From positions 616,859 through 680,858 of the forward strand of contig NW_024753828.1 in the NCBI RefSeq assembly GCF_018991925.1: a DNA stretch of 64,000 nt, written 5' to 3'. The notes beneath the pieces were generated by a model that saw only the letters and a program-made list of their open reading frames with translations, did not search any database and was not told the DNA's origin. This DNA comes from Homarus americanus (Eukaryota > Arthropoda > Malacostraca > Decapoda > Nephropidae). A program made the position numbers and the translations under genes. This document shows, one piece after another, positions 43,101 through 55,529 of this stretch (position 1 is the first letter of the stretch; every line of letters starts with the position of its first letter).

Positions 43101-43640
43101 TGACAAAGATTCACGTGTGACCTGAGGGAGGCCCAGCAGGTGCTTCTGGACTGTCTCCTATGGGAGACTTTGCTTAGCTGGTGACGCGGGGGTCGGTCGG
43201 GAGGTCTCCTTCCTGACCTGAGGGAGGTCGAGCGTGACTCTGTCCTCTGCCAATAGTGACGTGGAGGTCGTCCCAATGGGTGAATGAGCAGAATGACGAC
43301 CAGAATATCAGAATGGAATGACAGAAATGAGATGAAAGAGCCCCGTGGACGGGACTGCAGGCCCTTTATATGGAGTAGAACCAGCCGGCAAATGACCTCT
43401 ACCAAGGTGTGGTTGTAGGTCATGTCACTGGGTCAAGTACTTAGTGGCTGGGGTCAGGTCCCTTGGGTCCTGACCCAGGGTGTGTCAACTTGGTATGTGT
43501 GTTACCACATGGGCCTATACTTAATGTTATATGTGTCGTAATTCTCTGGGCTGTAAGCTGTGGTTTAATAAACAATCCTTACAATAGGCTTGTGGAATAT
43601 AAAGCGTGTTGGTTTTTTATCAGTTTGCAGTGTGTGTGTG
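40145..43640. other. Long interval without recognised genes
   Basis: Contains a 3-unit tandem repeat (next entry), G-rich GGTGGGGTGGGGTGAGG-type sequence near 41857-41877, and CTTTATATGG near 43370. TGTAACAGGGTC at 42327 after TCACCAT looks like an LTR start next to a PBS, but no matching second LTR was found. Confidence 0.3.
40889..41074. repeat. About 60-bp tandem repeat, three units
   Basis: Each unit begins TATTCCAGATGAGTTTTTCT and contains CCCATCTGCGTTTCTTCT or a variant. Confidence 0.85.
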
Positions 43641-43720
43641 TATTATTATTAATAATAATAATTAACTGATTATTGAAAAAGTTCTGCAGCCCGAAGGCTG
43701 AAAATATACATTGGACATAA
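43641..43720 (-). repeat. LINE 3'-end fragment with (AAT)n tail
   Basis: An ATT/AAT run, then GTTCTGCAGCCCGAAGGCTG and AAAATATAC, parallels the 3' terminus of the YVDD LINE at 36985-37045. Confidence 0.5.
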
Positions 43721-43859
43721 ATGACTTCTTACATACATTGGTGGTTAAACAAAAGCCTTCATTAGAGAAAGGTAAAGGGACATACAGTGAACATACAGCT
43801 TAATGTTTACAGTGGAGGTCACGTAGATCATGTACCCTGAGGTCTTGAACAGCAGACAC

Positions 43860-44151
43860 GTAGTGTAGTAACTCCCTCACCCATGGTATTATGAGGGGCC
43901 TGATGTGGTGTAGTAATTCCCTCTTAAATGGTGTTAGGAGGGGCCTGATGTGGTGTCGTAATTCCCTCACAGATGGTGTTATGAGGGGCTTAACGTGTAG
44001 TAATTCCCTCACAGATGGTGTTATGAGGGGCTTGACGTGGTGTAGTAATTCCCTCACAGATGGTGTTATGAAGGGCTTGATGTGGTGTAGTAATTCCCTC
44101 ACAGATGGTGTTATGAAGGGCTTGCTGTGGTGTAGTAATTCCCTCACAGAT
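43860..44151. repeat. 45-bp minisatellite, left part
   Basis: Six to seven units of GTGTAGTAATTCCCTCACAG plus ATGGTGTTATGAGGGGCTTG and a short GATGTG end. The array is interrupted at CACAGAT (44151) by a LINE and resumes at 48079. Confidence 0.92.
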
Positions 44152-44211
44152 AAGAACATAAGGATGAAGGAAACTGCAGCCGGCCTATTAGCCCATACTG
44201 GGCAGTCCCAT

Positions 44212-47052
44212 TTACACCCAACCCCTATTGCTCTTATATCCATCCAACCTATGTTTAAAGCTATCCAGTGTATTCGAGTTAATGAAGATATTTGGTAACT
44301 TGGTCCAGTTGTCCACTACTCTATTTCCAAACCAGTGTTTACCTATTTCGCGCCTAAATCTAAATCTGTCTAATTTAAAACCATTGTTACGAGTTCGCTC
44401 CTGGTTGGATAGTTTGAGTACCTTTGTAATGTCCCCTTTGTTTAGCCCTGACTTCCATATATACACCTCGATCATGTCGCCCCTCACTCTACATCTCTCG
44501 AGGGAGTGCAAATTAAGATGCTTTAACCTGTCTCTGTACTCAAGGTCCCTAATGCCCGGGTCTAGTCTTGTCATTCTCCTCTGAATTCTTTCCAAGGATA
44601 CTATATCCATTCTGTAATACGGTGACCAGAATTGAACTGCGTAATCCAAGTGAGGTCCCACAAGCACAAGATACTGTTTGGTTTTAAGATGACCTCACTA
44701 GTCTTGTAACTAACACTCATTTGTATGAACCCAAGTACTTTATTAGCCTTATTTCGAGCAAATACACATTGTTTATTTGGCTTAAGATTCCTACTTATCA
44801 TTACTCCTAAAACTCTTTCTCAGTTGGATTTCTCAATAACATCATTGTACATCTGGTATCTAGTTTCCCTGTTTACATCTATACTGAGTACTTTACATTT
44901 GTCCACATTGAGTTTCATCTGCCATTCTTCAGACCATTCAAAAATTTTTTTTAGATCTTCCTGTAGTTTTGCGGAGTCCTCGTCTGATTTAATTACACGT
45001 CCTCTTTTAGTGTCATCAGCAAATTTACTTATGTTGCTGTCTACGCCGATATCTATGTCGTTTATGTATATAATAAATAATAATGGTCCAAGTACTGAGC
45101 CTTGGGGAACTCCACTAGTGACGTTGCTCCAATGGGATTTAGTGCTGTTAATGCTCACTCGCTGTTTCCTGTCTTGTAACCACGCCCTAATCCATTTTAG
45201 AATATCACCTTTAATGCCATGAGCCTCCACTTTTCTTATTAGTCTTTCATGGGGGACTCTGTCGAAGGCTTTGTTAAAGTCGAGATATACCACATCATAA
45301 TTGTGCTCCTCGTCCACTGATTCGAAAACTGATGAAAAGAATGTTTATAGATTAGTTAGACATGAGCGCCCACTTGTGAAGCCATGTTGGAATCATTGAT
45401 CAACTTGTGCTTCTCCAGGTGATTTCGAATAGAGTTTGAAATGATTGCTTCCAGTAATTTGCCTACAATTGATGTTAGACTGATTGGACGGTAGTTAGAG
45501 GATAGTGATCTATCTCCCTTCTTGAAAATTGGTATTACATTCGCTATTCTCCAGGATTCTGGTACTACACCTGTTTTTAAGGACATGTTAAACAACTTTG
45601 CTAAGGGCATACTAAGTTCTTCCTTACATTCCTTTAATACTCTGGCAAATATCTCATTGGGTCCTAGTGACTTATTAGGCTTTAGTTTGTCTATTTGTTT
45701 ACTAACATCATTACTAGTCACTACTATCTCGCTTAATTTATTTTCTTAACTATCTCTGTATAGAGTCGGAGCCTCGGGTATCATGTTTCAATTTTCGGTG
45801 GTGAAAACCGTTGAAAAATACTTATTCAGATTATTGCTATTTCTCCGTCGTTATCAGTTAGCTCGCCGGTATCTGACTGTATTGGTCCAATCTTTTCTCG
45901 TGTTTTAGTTTGATACATTTGATAGAATCCCTTGGGGTTTGACTTCGCCTCCCTTGCCATCTTCAGCTCATTATTCCTCTTGGCTTTTCTTATCTCAGTC
46001 TTAACCCTACTGGCCAATACCTTATAGTAATCTCGTAGGTAAACTTCACCACGATTTATTCTTCTACCTATAGCCTTCCTTTGTCCAATAATGTTCTTTA
46101 AATAATTATTTATCCATTTAGGGTCATTGTTGTTTGATCTGAGTTTTTTGTATGGTATGTTCTGCCTTTGTGCATTAAGTAACTCATTATTTAAATTGTC
46201 GTGGAACTCAGCAACCTCAGATCTCGTTATCAGGTCAATCTCAACAGTTAGGTCTCTGGATAGGGTGAGGTCGCTCTCTGTGGGTACATTGAGTGAGGTC
46301 TCCTCATGTGAGGTCATGTAGTTCACCCCCAAGTGTGATACCCCCTCTCTCAGCTGCCTCTTCAAACTATCAAAGTTTGCCCTTCTGAAATCTGGGACTT
46401 TAATGGAATTTTACTTACGGCTGCCCTGAAATTCTAACTGGAATCTAATTTCTTTGTGATCGCCGTTTGCAAGTTCGTTCCCTACCTCGACATTACTAAT
46501 GAGGTTTTCTCTGTTCGACAGAACTAAATCGAGTATATTATTACCCCGGGTGGGTTCGGTTATATGTTGACTTAGGAAATAGTCCTGGATCGTTTCAAGA
46601 AAATCCTCTGATTCTGAGTTACCCGTAAGGTCAGTCCAATCTATTTGGCTAAAGTTAAAGTTGCCTACAATACAGATTTTGCTATGTATGGAAGCCCTGC
46701 GCATTTCGTCCCAAATAAGTCACTCATTAACTCTATCAAGATTAGGAAGTCTATATATTACTCCTGTGATTAACTTTTCCCTACCATCGATTAATTCTAT
46801 CCAAATTGTTTCTGTATTCCGTTCTGTTTTTATTTCCTTATTTATTTCACACTTCAGATTATCCCTGACATAGATTGCTACTCCGCCTCCTTTCCTCATC
46901 TGCCTATCGGTATGGAATAATTTGCAACCTGCAATTTGGTATTCGACAGGTAACTCACGTGAGTCTAGGTTTATCCATGTTTCGGTGAATGCCATTATAT
47001 CGATTTTTTCGGTACATGCCAGTTCCCTAATATTATCCATTTTGTTTCTCAT
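44212..47052 (-). pseudogene. LINE ORF2: endonuclease and reverse transcriptase, multiply broken
   Basis: Order on the minus strand: AP endonuclease start MRNKMDNIRELACTEKIDIM and FTETWIN (47052-46720); a stop; VGNFNFSQIDW, where GDFN is usual, so a catalytic Asp has become Asn; NGDHKEIRF for SDH (46704-46411); linker 46365-45826; RT blocks LKPNKSLGPNEI, IFKKGDRSLSSNYRPISLTS (45721-45356); YLDFNKAFDRVPHERL, SGVPQGSVLGPLLF and KFADDTKRGR (FADD intact, 45317-44820); then a small deletion and the C-terminal segment 44667-44212 with FWSPYYRMDIVSLERIQRRM. At least five frame breaks. Confidence 0.88.
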
Positions 47053-47217
47053 ACTTCTATTGTTTGCGTAGTAGACATTTAAGCTAGTCGTGTTCAGGTT
47101 TTAACTCCCTGCCTAATTTAGTTTTGTCATAATTCCTAGCAGTATTTCCCTGTAACCTTTCACTTTGTTTACCCGCTCCCACTGCAGTCTCCTCCACCCC
47201 CGTGCTCATATGTTCCC

Positions 47218-48012
47218 CTAGCAGTTTAAAGACTTCGACATCTTTTGAACTGCCCTCTCGAGAGATCCAGCCAGGGTTGCCACCCCATCCCTAGACAGAT
47301 GCACGCCATCCCTAGCATATAGGTTCCTTCTGCCATAGAAGTTGCCCCAGTTGTCAATGAATGGGATTGATATTGGCTTGCAATATCTGTCAAGACGGCC
47401 GTTGACACCAACTGCCCTTGACAACCATTCGTTGCCAACTCTCCTTCTAGGCAGGACACCACATATGATAGGAATCCCTCCTTTAGACCTAATACGTTCT
47501 GTAGCTGTCTTGAACTTATCAAGAAACTCCTCACTCCTACACCGGCCAATATCGTTGCTTCCCATTACCAGACAAGATATTGTCCATCCTGTCAACTATA
47601 TCCCCCACCCCAGCTCCTGGCAAACACACCCTCATCCTATTTTTATCTTTTTCACAAAAAGTTCTGTCCAGGTACTGTACCTGGGAGTCGCCAACAATTA
47701 AGGTTTTCGTATCTTCCTTGTCAGCCTTTGCCCCTGACTATACTGAGGTCCAATTCATCTATCAAGGGACTGAAAGAGTTGGTACACTTAGCTGTTGTTG
47801 TATCCTTGGTGGGTTTTTTCACCACCAGTTTGGTCGTCCCTCTCCACACTACCTTCCCTTCGCCTGAGTTTTCATCAGACACCGGCTTTCCTTGCCTCGT
47901 TTCTTTCTTCATCCTCGCTATCTCTTCCTTTAATTTCAAGATTTCTTCCTTGGCCCTCTCTAACTCGGCCCTCAGAAGGGCACAGCCCTGATCACAAGTA
48001 GCACTAGCCATT
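47218..48012 (-). pseudogene. LINE ORF1: coiled coil plus SGNH/GDSL hydrolase
   Basis: From ATG 48010-48012 (MASATCDQGCALLRAELERA) the N-terminus has a Leu/Glu/Lys heptad region over about 35 residues. In the next frame, LIVGDSQVQYLDRTF supplies the GDS nucleophile block and DIVDRMDNILSG follows. After another frame change, VMGSNDIGR gives the G-x-N-D block and RDGVHLSRDGV gives the D-x-x-H block. All three SGNH signature blocks are therefore visible but split over three frames. An esterase-type ORF1 is known from CR1-group LINEs; its function in transposition is not settled. Confidence 0.8.
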
Positions 48013-48078
48013 ACTGACAATTGATCCCCGGGAGCTAAGCTGCTGTGACCTTTCCTCTAGTGAGGTCAGAAGACAACT

Positions 48079-48160
48079 GGTGTTATGGTGTTATGAGGGG
48101 CCTGATGTGGTGTAGTAATTCCCTCACAGATGGTGTTATGAGGAATCTCACATGATGCTG
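48079..48160. repeat. 45-bp minisatellite, right part
   Basis: Resumes GGTGTTATG, a short duplication, then TTATGAGGGGCCTGATGTGG and TGTAGTAATTCCCTCACAGA. A decayed further unit reaches about 48165. Confidence 0.85.
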
Positions 48161-51100
48161 TAGTAACTCATTCAATACGTGGTATCGTAGCTTCATGGGA
48201 ACACCACGTGGTCTTGTGTCACAGGACCTCACTCACTCACTCAAGTGAGTGAGGTGTGGTGTGGTCCTAGGCCTCCCTATCGTGGACGGATTAACACATA
48301 GCTGGTGTTGTTGAGTCTGTCTGGCAGTTATCATTGGGTACCTGGGACCTCACTGTGTGAAGGTTATCTTGGGTATGACTCAGCTGTTACTGTTTGAGTT
48401 GTTTTTTCACTGACTTAAGCACTGTTCACCACTATTCAACACTGGTTCCATTCCTTTCCTAAATGAAATAGTAACTTCTGGTGCGAACTTGTTGATATTC
48501 CGGTGGGGGAGGGTTCAGGAGGGGGAGTTGGTATGTGCCAACATAACAGTTGATCTGGCTGCTGCCAGAGCAGCGCCAGGTAAGTCTTGTCCCTTCGGTG
48601 GTCAACAGGCGTGCGTGTTTCGTCGTCGTTGTTGATAACTAAGCTTGATGGCATTACGCAGGAACTGTAAAACATGTAATGGATGGACCCTGAACCTTGA
48701 AAAAACTCACTGTACATTTCTTTACAGAGGAGAGTGTTTGTTCCCAGATCTGGACTATTGACGGTGTGATCCTCCAACATGATCAGTGCTATGTTCTTTG
48801 GGGTACATATTATCAATAAACATTGCTTCATTTTTTACCTCACTCGCTAGTCACTACTGGAACAATGAAAGAAGTCTACAATACTCTTTCTTATTTATGG
48901 ACACTTGAGTTACTGTCACCTTCTGGGGCCTCTGGTGCTAGACAAAACACTTGTTATTACCCAGAGAAGAGCTTTGAGAAAATTGGCATAATTAAAGTAA
49001 CTGACCACTCAAACGAAGAGTTTACTAAATTGAAGAAATTAGAATTTGAGTACATTCATATACTGTACAGTATACGGCGGGTGTGCCTCATTTATTTATG
49101 AATCGGTTGACCACCTGAATGAGAATGACTTTCAACTCGCTCTTCTCTCTCAAATCCCCATAAAATATCTTGGCGTGAAATTGTGGAACAATAATACCTC
49201 AATAATTTTAAAGAAGACTGTCATACACTCCATTCCTTTAAATTTTCCCTTAAAAACGCATCTACTGCATAGAACTTTAGGTACTAAAATGTTTGTTGCA
49301 TATATGCAAGTGAACAGTATATTTTTTTTTTTTATATTATGAAGGCCAATATACTATGATACTGATATGTTTGTCACAACTACCCAAACCTATAAAATTA
49401 TTACTGAGTATTTTATCTGTTTAATGTAGTGATCAGCTATTGAGCTTCTGCATCTTTTCTTTCTTCATTGACACATTGTTCATTGGGATGAAACTTATGA
49501 TGTGATAAATTTTTAAAGGTAAAATTGTTTACCGGTATCAGGTGCCTTTCTAGCTCTCGGAAGGCTCAGCCATGTCAACACCGTTGTTGTGCAGTTTGTA
49601 TCTGTAAAATTATAACAAAACGAATTGTTTAAATCCAGGTCAATATAGAGGTGTGTCACCTTCAGTGACCTCCATACACCTCGTCGCTGACGGCCGTACA
49701 TCCACTGCTTCAACCTTGCCACGTCCTCCTTCACCCTTTCTCTGATGCTACCTTCCTATAAAGACTTTACCCGACCTTCGTCTGCACCAGTTTCAATAAT
49801 TCACTCGCTTGCGTCTGGAGCTTGATTTCACGAGGTGACCGTACCAATTTTTATCAAGCGTTTTTGTAACAATACAGCCGTTACTTGTATGTGCAACGAG
49901 TGTTAGTTTGGATTGGACCGGCTGGGCTGAGCTGAGGTGGGCTGGTGCGCATCACTAATAAATTTTTTACAAGACTTGGTTACATAGGTCTCGAAGGAAC
50001 ACCATAAAGGGGTATTGGTGAAGGAAGCTGTAGGACACTGGCTAAAGCTCTCTTAAAGAAAGTAAGCCCAGGTGAGAGGACCTGCATCTGTAATTGATCA
50101 AATTGTTTACCTTTATTTTTGCTTAAATTGTTCGGTCTTGGGATTTGATTGTCATGTAAACAGCCGAAGTCGCCAATATACAGTACTCTTTCTTAGTATC
50201 TTTGAAGGAGTGGCGTTCAAGTGACGTTTTTTTTTAGGAAATATAAATAAAATTACCAGTAAATTGTATAGCGACTGCACTAGTGTAGCTGTATTGATAC
50301 ATTGTTTTGTTTAAATAATATTCTTTGTTGGCTTTGATTTTCTCGTCTGGGAATATCTGCAGTCGATAAGATATTCCTGTGTAACGTCATCCTTGTTTAC
50401 ATCACGTACAGTGGGCGAGGTATACTGGAGGAGTAGAAGTGTCTGGGAGACTCGGGGACATCTGCATATTTCCTAGATCGTTTAATACTTTCAGTAGTTT
50501 CATTAGACATATTGTACTTAATATCGCTACTTTTGAAAGCGATAAACATTCATGAGATGCAACACTCTTACGGTATCAGTATCGTCAGTGTGGAAGTGTA
50601 AGCTATTTATACTGCACAGTACTTACACTTGATTCAAGGGTCATGTAAGTATCACCTTCAGGCTGTTTTTATATATTACCTTGTGTCATAGTTAATGAAA
50701 GCTGCTGTAATTTCAGAGAAGCAAAGCTCTCGCCATCTTAGTATTTGCATGTAGTGGATTGACGAGTGCTGTTGTCCTAAAAATATATGTTAGTTATATA
50801 CTTGTAAAAGTTTTCGAAGATCATTACCAGAAATTTTTTTTTACTGGCTATTTAGGTCAAAAGATGATTAAGCCGCGTGAAAGTTGAATTTTTTATTTTG
50901 AGATATATCCACGTGTTTCTTCCTTCCTTAAGAATTATATGAAAATGAATGAAAACCTGGATAGAAACTGGCATTGACTTCTTCACACGTTACTGTAGTC
51001 AGCTCTTTTTCCAGGCTTAATGCATGAATGGTTAAAGATTCAATTTGCAGTGCGGTTGAAAATGTGTTTGAAAGGAGAGAGGTTGCCCGAGGTCAAAGTT

Positions 51101-51848
51101 CACGGAGACTGGATAATTGGCTCCCCGCATTATCATTTTGGTGAATAGGCTAATCGTTGACTCTTTTTCTCAGTCAAATGTACATATTCAGTTGTCTGTA
51201 TTGTGTAAAACAAATGCATAAGAAGTATTGAGGGGATGGAATTAGAAAATTGGATATACCAAACGGGTAAGTGTTGCCAGGTGGACGTGAGATGATGATG
51301 AGTGTCTGTACGAGAGATATAAGGGTTCACTGTGTTGGCACGATACAAATTTGTATGTATGTATGTAGCTTCCATATGTCGAAAATCAGTATCGTGCAAC
51401 CTTTGAACACATGAACTGGGAGCCCTAATAAATGTGAGCCTTGGCAGTATACTCTGATGCAGAATGTGCATCAAGTATATACAGTACAGTAAGTGGGATA
51501 TAACTTGCCTGGGGTTCATGATACAAAAACATGAAGTTATAGGTTAGGTGAGACCCTTGATGAAGTCAATGGAATTGTTTAGGCTCATTAACGACTCAGG
51601 AATGTAAGTATAGTTGTCGATTGGTTTCTTACTATTTTGATTCGATTTTATTTATAGTCGTCCATTTATATTTAATTTCCGTCCCTGCCCAGTTTATCTA
51701 TACTTGTATATATGAAGTGTTGAATTCTTCTTGTGTAATCGCCGTGACATCCAGTAGACGAACTTCCTGTCTTGTTGAGGGATCGAGTCGTTTATCATCA
51801 CAATTCCTAGATACTTGGGATGTGAGGTGAAGAAACGTGTTGTATGTA
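48161..51848. other. Putative CLASP intron, nothing recognised
   Basis: CTCACTCACTCACTCAAGTG (48228-48247) is a small palindromic run. A plus open frame at 48823-49101 has no known domain. No TIRs, RT motifs or tandem arrays seen. Confidence 0.3.
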
Positions 51849-52690
<842 letters not shown>

Positions 52691-52699
52691 TTCAGTGCA

Positions 52700-54445
52700 G
52701 ACAAAATAGTTTTACCTAGTTAGTTAAGTAGGCTTTAAGGTCAGTGTTCGCTAGTTAATCAGGTTATTAGGTTGGTGTTTGCTAATTAAATAGCTATTAG
52801 GTTAGTCTCAGCTAGTGAAGTAGGGTGTTCGTGTGTGCTAATTAGGTATAGGCTATTGGGTTAGTTTGAGGTAATTAGGTATACTGTAAGTAATTAGTTT
52901 AGTGTGAGGTAGTTAAGTACAGTATAGGGCCTATAGGCTATTAGGTTATTGTGTGCTAATGAAGGATAGGCTATTTGGTTTGTGTAAGTTAGGTTTGTTG
53001 TTAGGTTAGTGTTAGGTACTTAAGTTGGCCGTTAGATTAGATGTTAGCAAGTTAAGAAGGATGTTAGATTAGTGTAAGTTAAGTAGACTGTTAGGTTATT
53101 GTTAGGTAGTTAAGTAGGCGGTTAGATTAGTGTTAGCTAGTTAAGTAGGCTGTTAGATTAGCGTTAAATAGTTAAGTAGGCTGTTAGGTTAGTGTTAGTC
53201 AAGTAGGCTGTTAGGGTAGTGTTAGTTAAGTAGGTTGTTAGGTTAGTGTTAGGTAGTTAAGTACGCTGTTAGGTTAGTGTTAGTCAAGTAGGCTGTTAGG
53301 GTAGTTTTAGTTAAGTAGGCTGTTAGGTTAGTGTTAGTCAAGTAGGCTGTTAGGGTAGTGTTAGTTAAGTAGGCTGTTGGGGTAGTGTTAGTTAAGTAGG
53401 CTGTTGGGGTAGTGTTTGTAAAGTAGGCTGTTAGGGTAGTGTTAGTTAAGTAGGCTGTTAGGTTAGTGCTAGTTAAGTAGGCTGTTAGGGTAGTGTTAGT
53501 TAAGTAGGCTGTTAGGGTAGTGTTAGTTAAGTAGGCTGTTAGTGTGAGAGTAAGTTAGTAGGCTGTTAGGTTAGTGTTAGTTAAGTTAGGCTGTAGGTTA
53601 GTGTTAGGTAGTTAGTGTTTAAGTAGTTAGCTGTTAGGCTTGTTAGTGGCTGTAGGCTGTTAGGGTAGTGTTAGTTAAGTAGGCTGTTAGGGTAGTGTCA
53701 GTTAAGTAGGCTGTTAGGGTAGTGTGTCAGTTAAGTAGGCTGTTAGGGTAGTGTTAGAGTTTAGTTAAGTAGGCTGTTAGGCTGTTAGGGTAGTGTTAGT
53801 TAAGTAGGCTGTTAGGCGTTAGGTTAGTGTCAGTGTAGGCTGTTAGTCAGGCTGTTAGGGTAGTGTTAGTTAAGTAGGCTGTTAGTAGTGTTAGTTAAGT
53901 AGGCTGTTAGGTCTGTTAGGGTAGTGTTAGGTAGGCTGTTAGGGTAGTGTTAAATAGGCTGTTAGGGTAGTGTTAGTTAAGTAGGCTGTTGGGGTAGTGT
54001 TGCTTAAGTAGGCTGTAGTTAGTTAGTTAAGTAGGCTGTTAGGTTAGTAGTGCTGTTAGTCTGTTAGTGTTAAGTAGGCTAGTTAGCAGGTAAAGTTAGG
54101 CTGTTAGGTAGTTACAGCCTGTTCAGTTAAGCTGTTATGCCTGTTAGGGTATGTTAGTTAAGGTGTTAGGCCTAGGCTGTTAGGTAGTGTTAGTTAAGTA
54201 GGCTGTTAGGTAGTAGTTAAGCAGGCTGTTAGGGTTGTTAGTTAAGTAGACTGTTAGGGTAGTGTTGTTAGGCTGTTAGGCTGTCACTGTCTGTTAAGTC
54301 TGTTAGGTTAGTGTTTGGTGTTAAGGCTGTTAAGTTTGTTGTTAGTGTTAGTTAAGTAGGCTGTTAGGTTAGTGTTAGGTAGTTAAGTAGGCTGTTAGGG
54401 TAGTGTTAGTTTAGTAGGTTAGGTTAGGTTAGTGTTCAATGGTTT
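52700..54445. repeat. 27-bp G/T-rich minisatellite (GTTAGG-type)
   Basis: Built on AAGTAGGCTGTTAGGGTAGT plus GTTAGTT. Perfect units dominate 53180-53560 and 53640-54020, with decaying margins on both sides. The plus strand is strongly enriched in G and T, with about one C per unit. Confidence 0.93.
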
Positions 54446-55509
54446 AGTGTGAGGTCAGCCTTTGTTTAATTTTGCATTTTTTTAATTTAGATTTTTCCTA
54501 CGTCATAAATCGGGTGAAAATACTGAGGCGGTGAGCAGGAAAAGGCTTTTAGATTATTATGGCCCAACTACTTCGGTAAAGCTTCTAAATTATAATCACA
54601 CCGAATATATTATTCAGTTTACTATAACGAACGTTACCTTCCACTGCATCAGCTGGAACGGAATTTGACACTACACATATATCAAAAGTCTAAAAGATGT
54701 CTCTGAAGGTGATCTTTCTCGGAGTAATTGAGCGGTTAACAAACTGTGATAGAACATGTTCGTAATTATACTGAGGAGTTGGGCCACCGGTGGAACAGGC
54801 AAGTGAAATGGTTTAACGGTATAGAGTCACCTGTACATGAAATTAGAAAAAAAAGGAGTGAGGGGAAGGGAAAAAAGGAGGTATTCAGTATAGGAAAAAA
54901 GGGAGGGAATTGGGGGACTAGAAAAAGAGGGAGGGTATAGGAAATGAGGTCCTCGAAAAGTTCTCCCCGATAGAATTTTCGTAATTTGCCGCCACCTGAA
55001 TACAGCCGAGGCCGCCAGAGCTGCAGGCTTACCCACACGAGGGATACTGGCCGTAAAGTTTATAGCCTGCAGTGTTTCGCTGCCAGGGGATTACCTAATG
55101 GAATCTTCTTATGGGCTTGGCATCCTTGGGTAGATTTTTATCTAGGATGAGATTTTCATTAGTTTTTTTTTTAATAATTCTAGAATATATATAATGTTTT
55201 ATTTTTAATATTGCACATTCTTTGGTTAAATAATTACCAAGTATAGGAAAAATACGTTCATCATTATGTTGAAGCTGTGCTTAAACTCGCTTCACCATTA
55301 TTAGTTCATTCATTATGTCAGCCAAGTTTTACCTCAGTTGCCGATGATAAATATTTAGCCGTGTTGTGAGCCATGTGAGGCATTTCATGGCTGTAGATGA
55401 TAGGTAATTATGAGTAAATGAGAGAAAATTGAAGTAATGGGAAGAATGTGCACATGACCCAGATCACCCGATGGTGAAGTCTGTTGTAATTGTGGGTACA
55501 AAGGTGCAG
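54446..55509. other. Non-coding, nothing recognised
   Basis: Small open frames at 54746-55038 are A/G-rich or its complement and lack domains. Confidence 0.3.
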
Positions 55510-55529
55510 CGGATGTTGAGGGGGGGTGG

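Larger units (their letters stand above)
44152..48078 (-). mobile_element. CR1/L2-like LINE, nearly full length, inactivated
   Basis: About 3.9 kb, minus strand. The 3' end is AAGAACATAAGG (tail unit TTCTTATG read on minus) and the 5' end is at about 48078. ORF1 (about 47218-48012) has a coiled coil and SGNH hydrolase. ORF2 (about 44212-47052) has an AP endonuclease and RT. Both ORFs carry frameshifts and stops. The element interrupts the 45-bp minisatellite. Confidence 0.88.

Noticed and set aside
42327..43520. Possible LTR starting TGTAACAGGGTC next to a TGGTGACAG-type PBS
   Set aside because: No second LTR, polypurine tract or matching CA end could be found.
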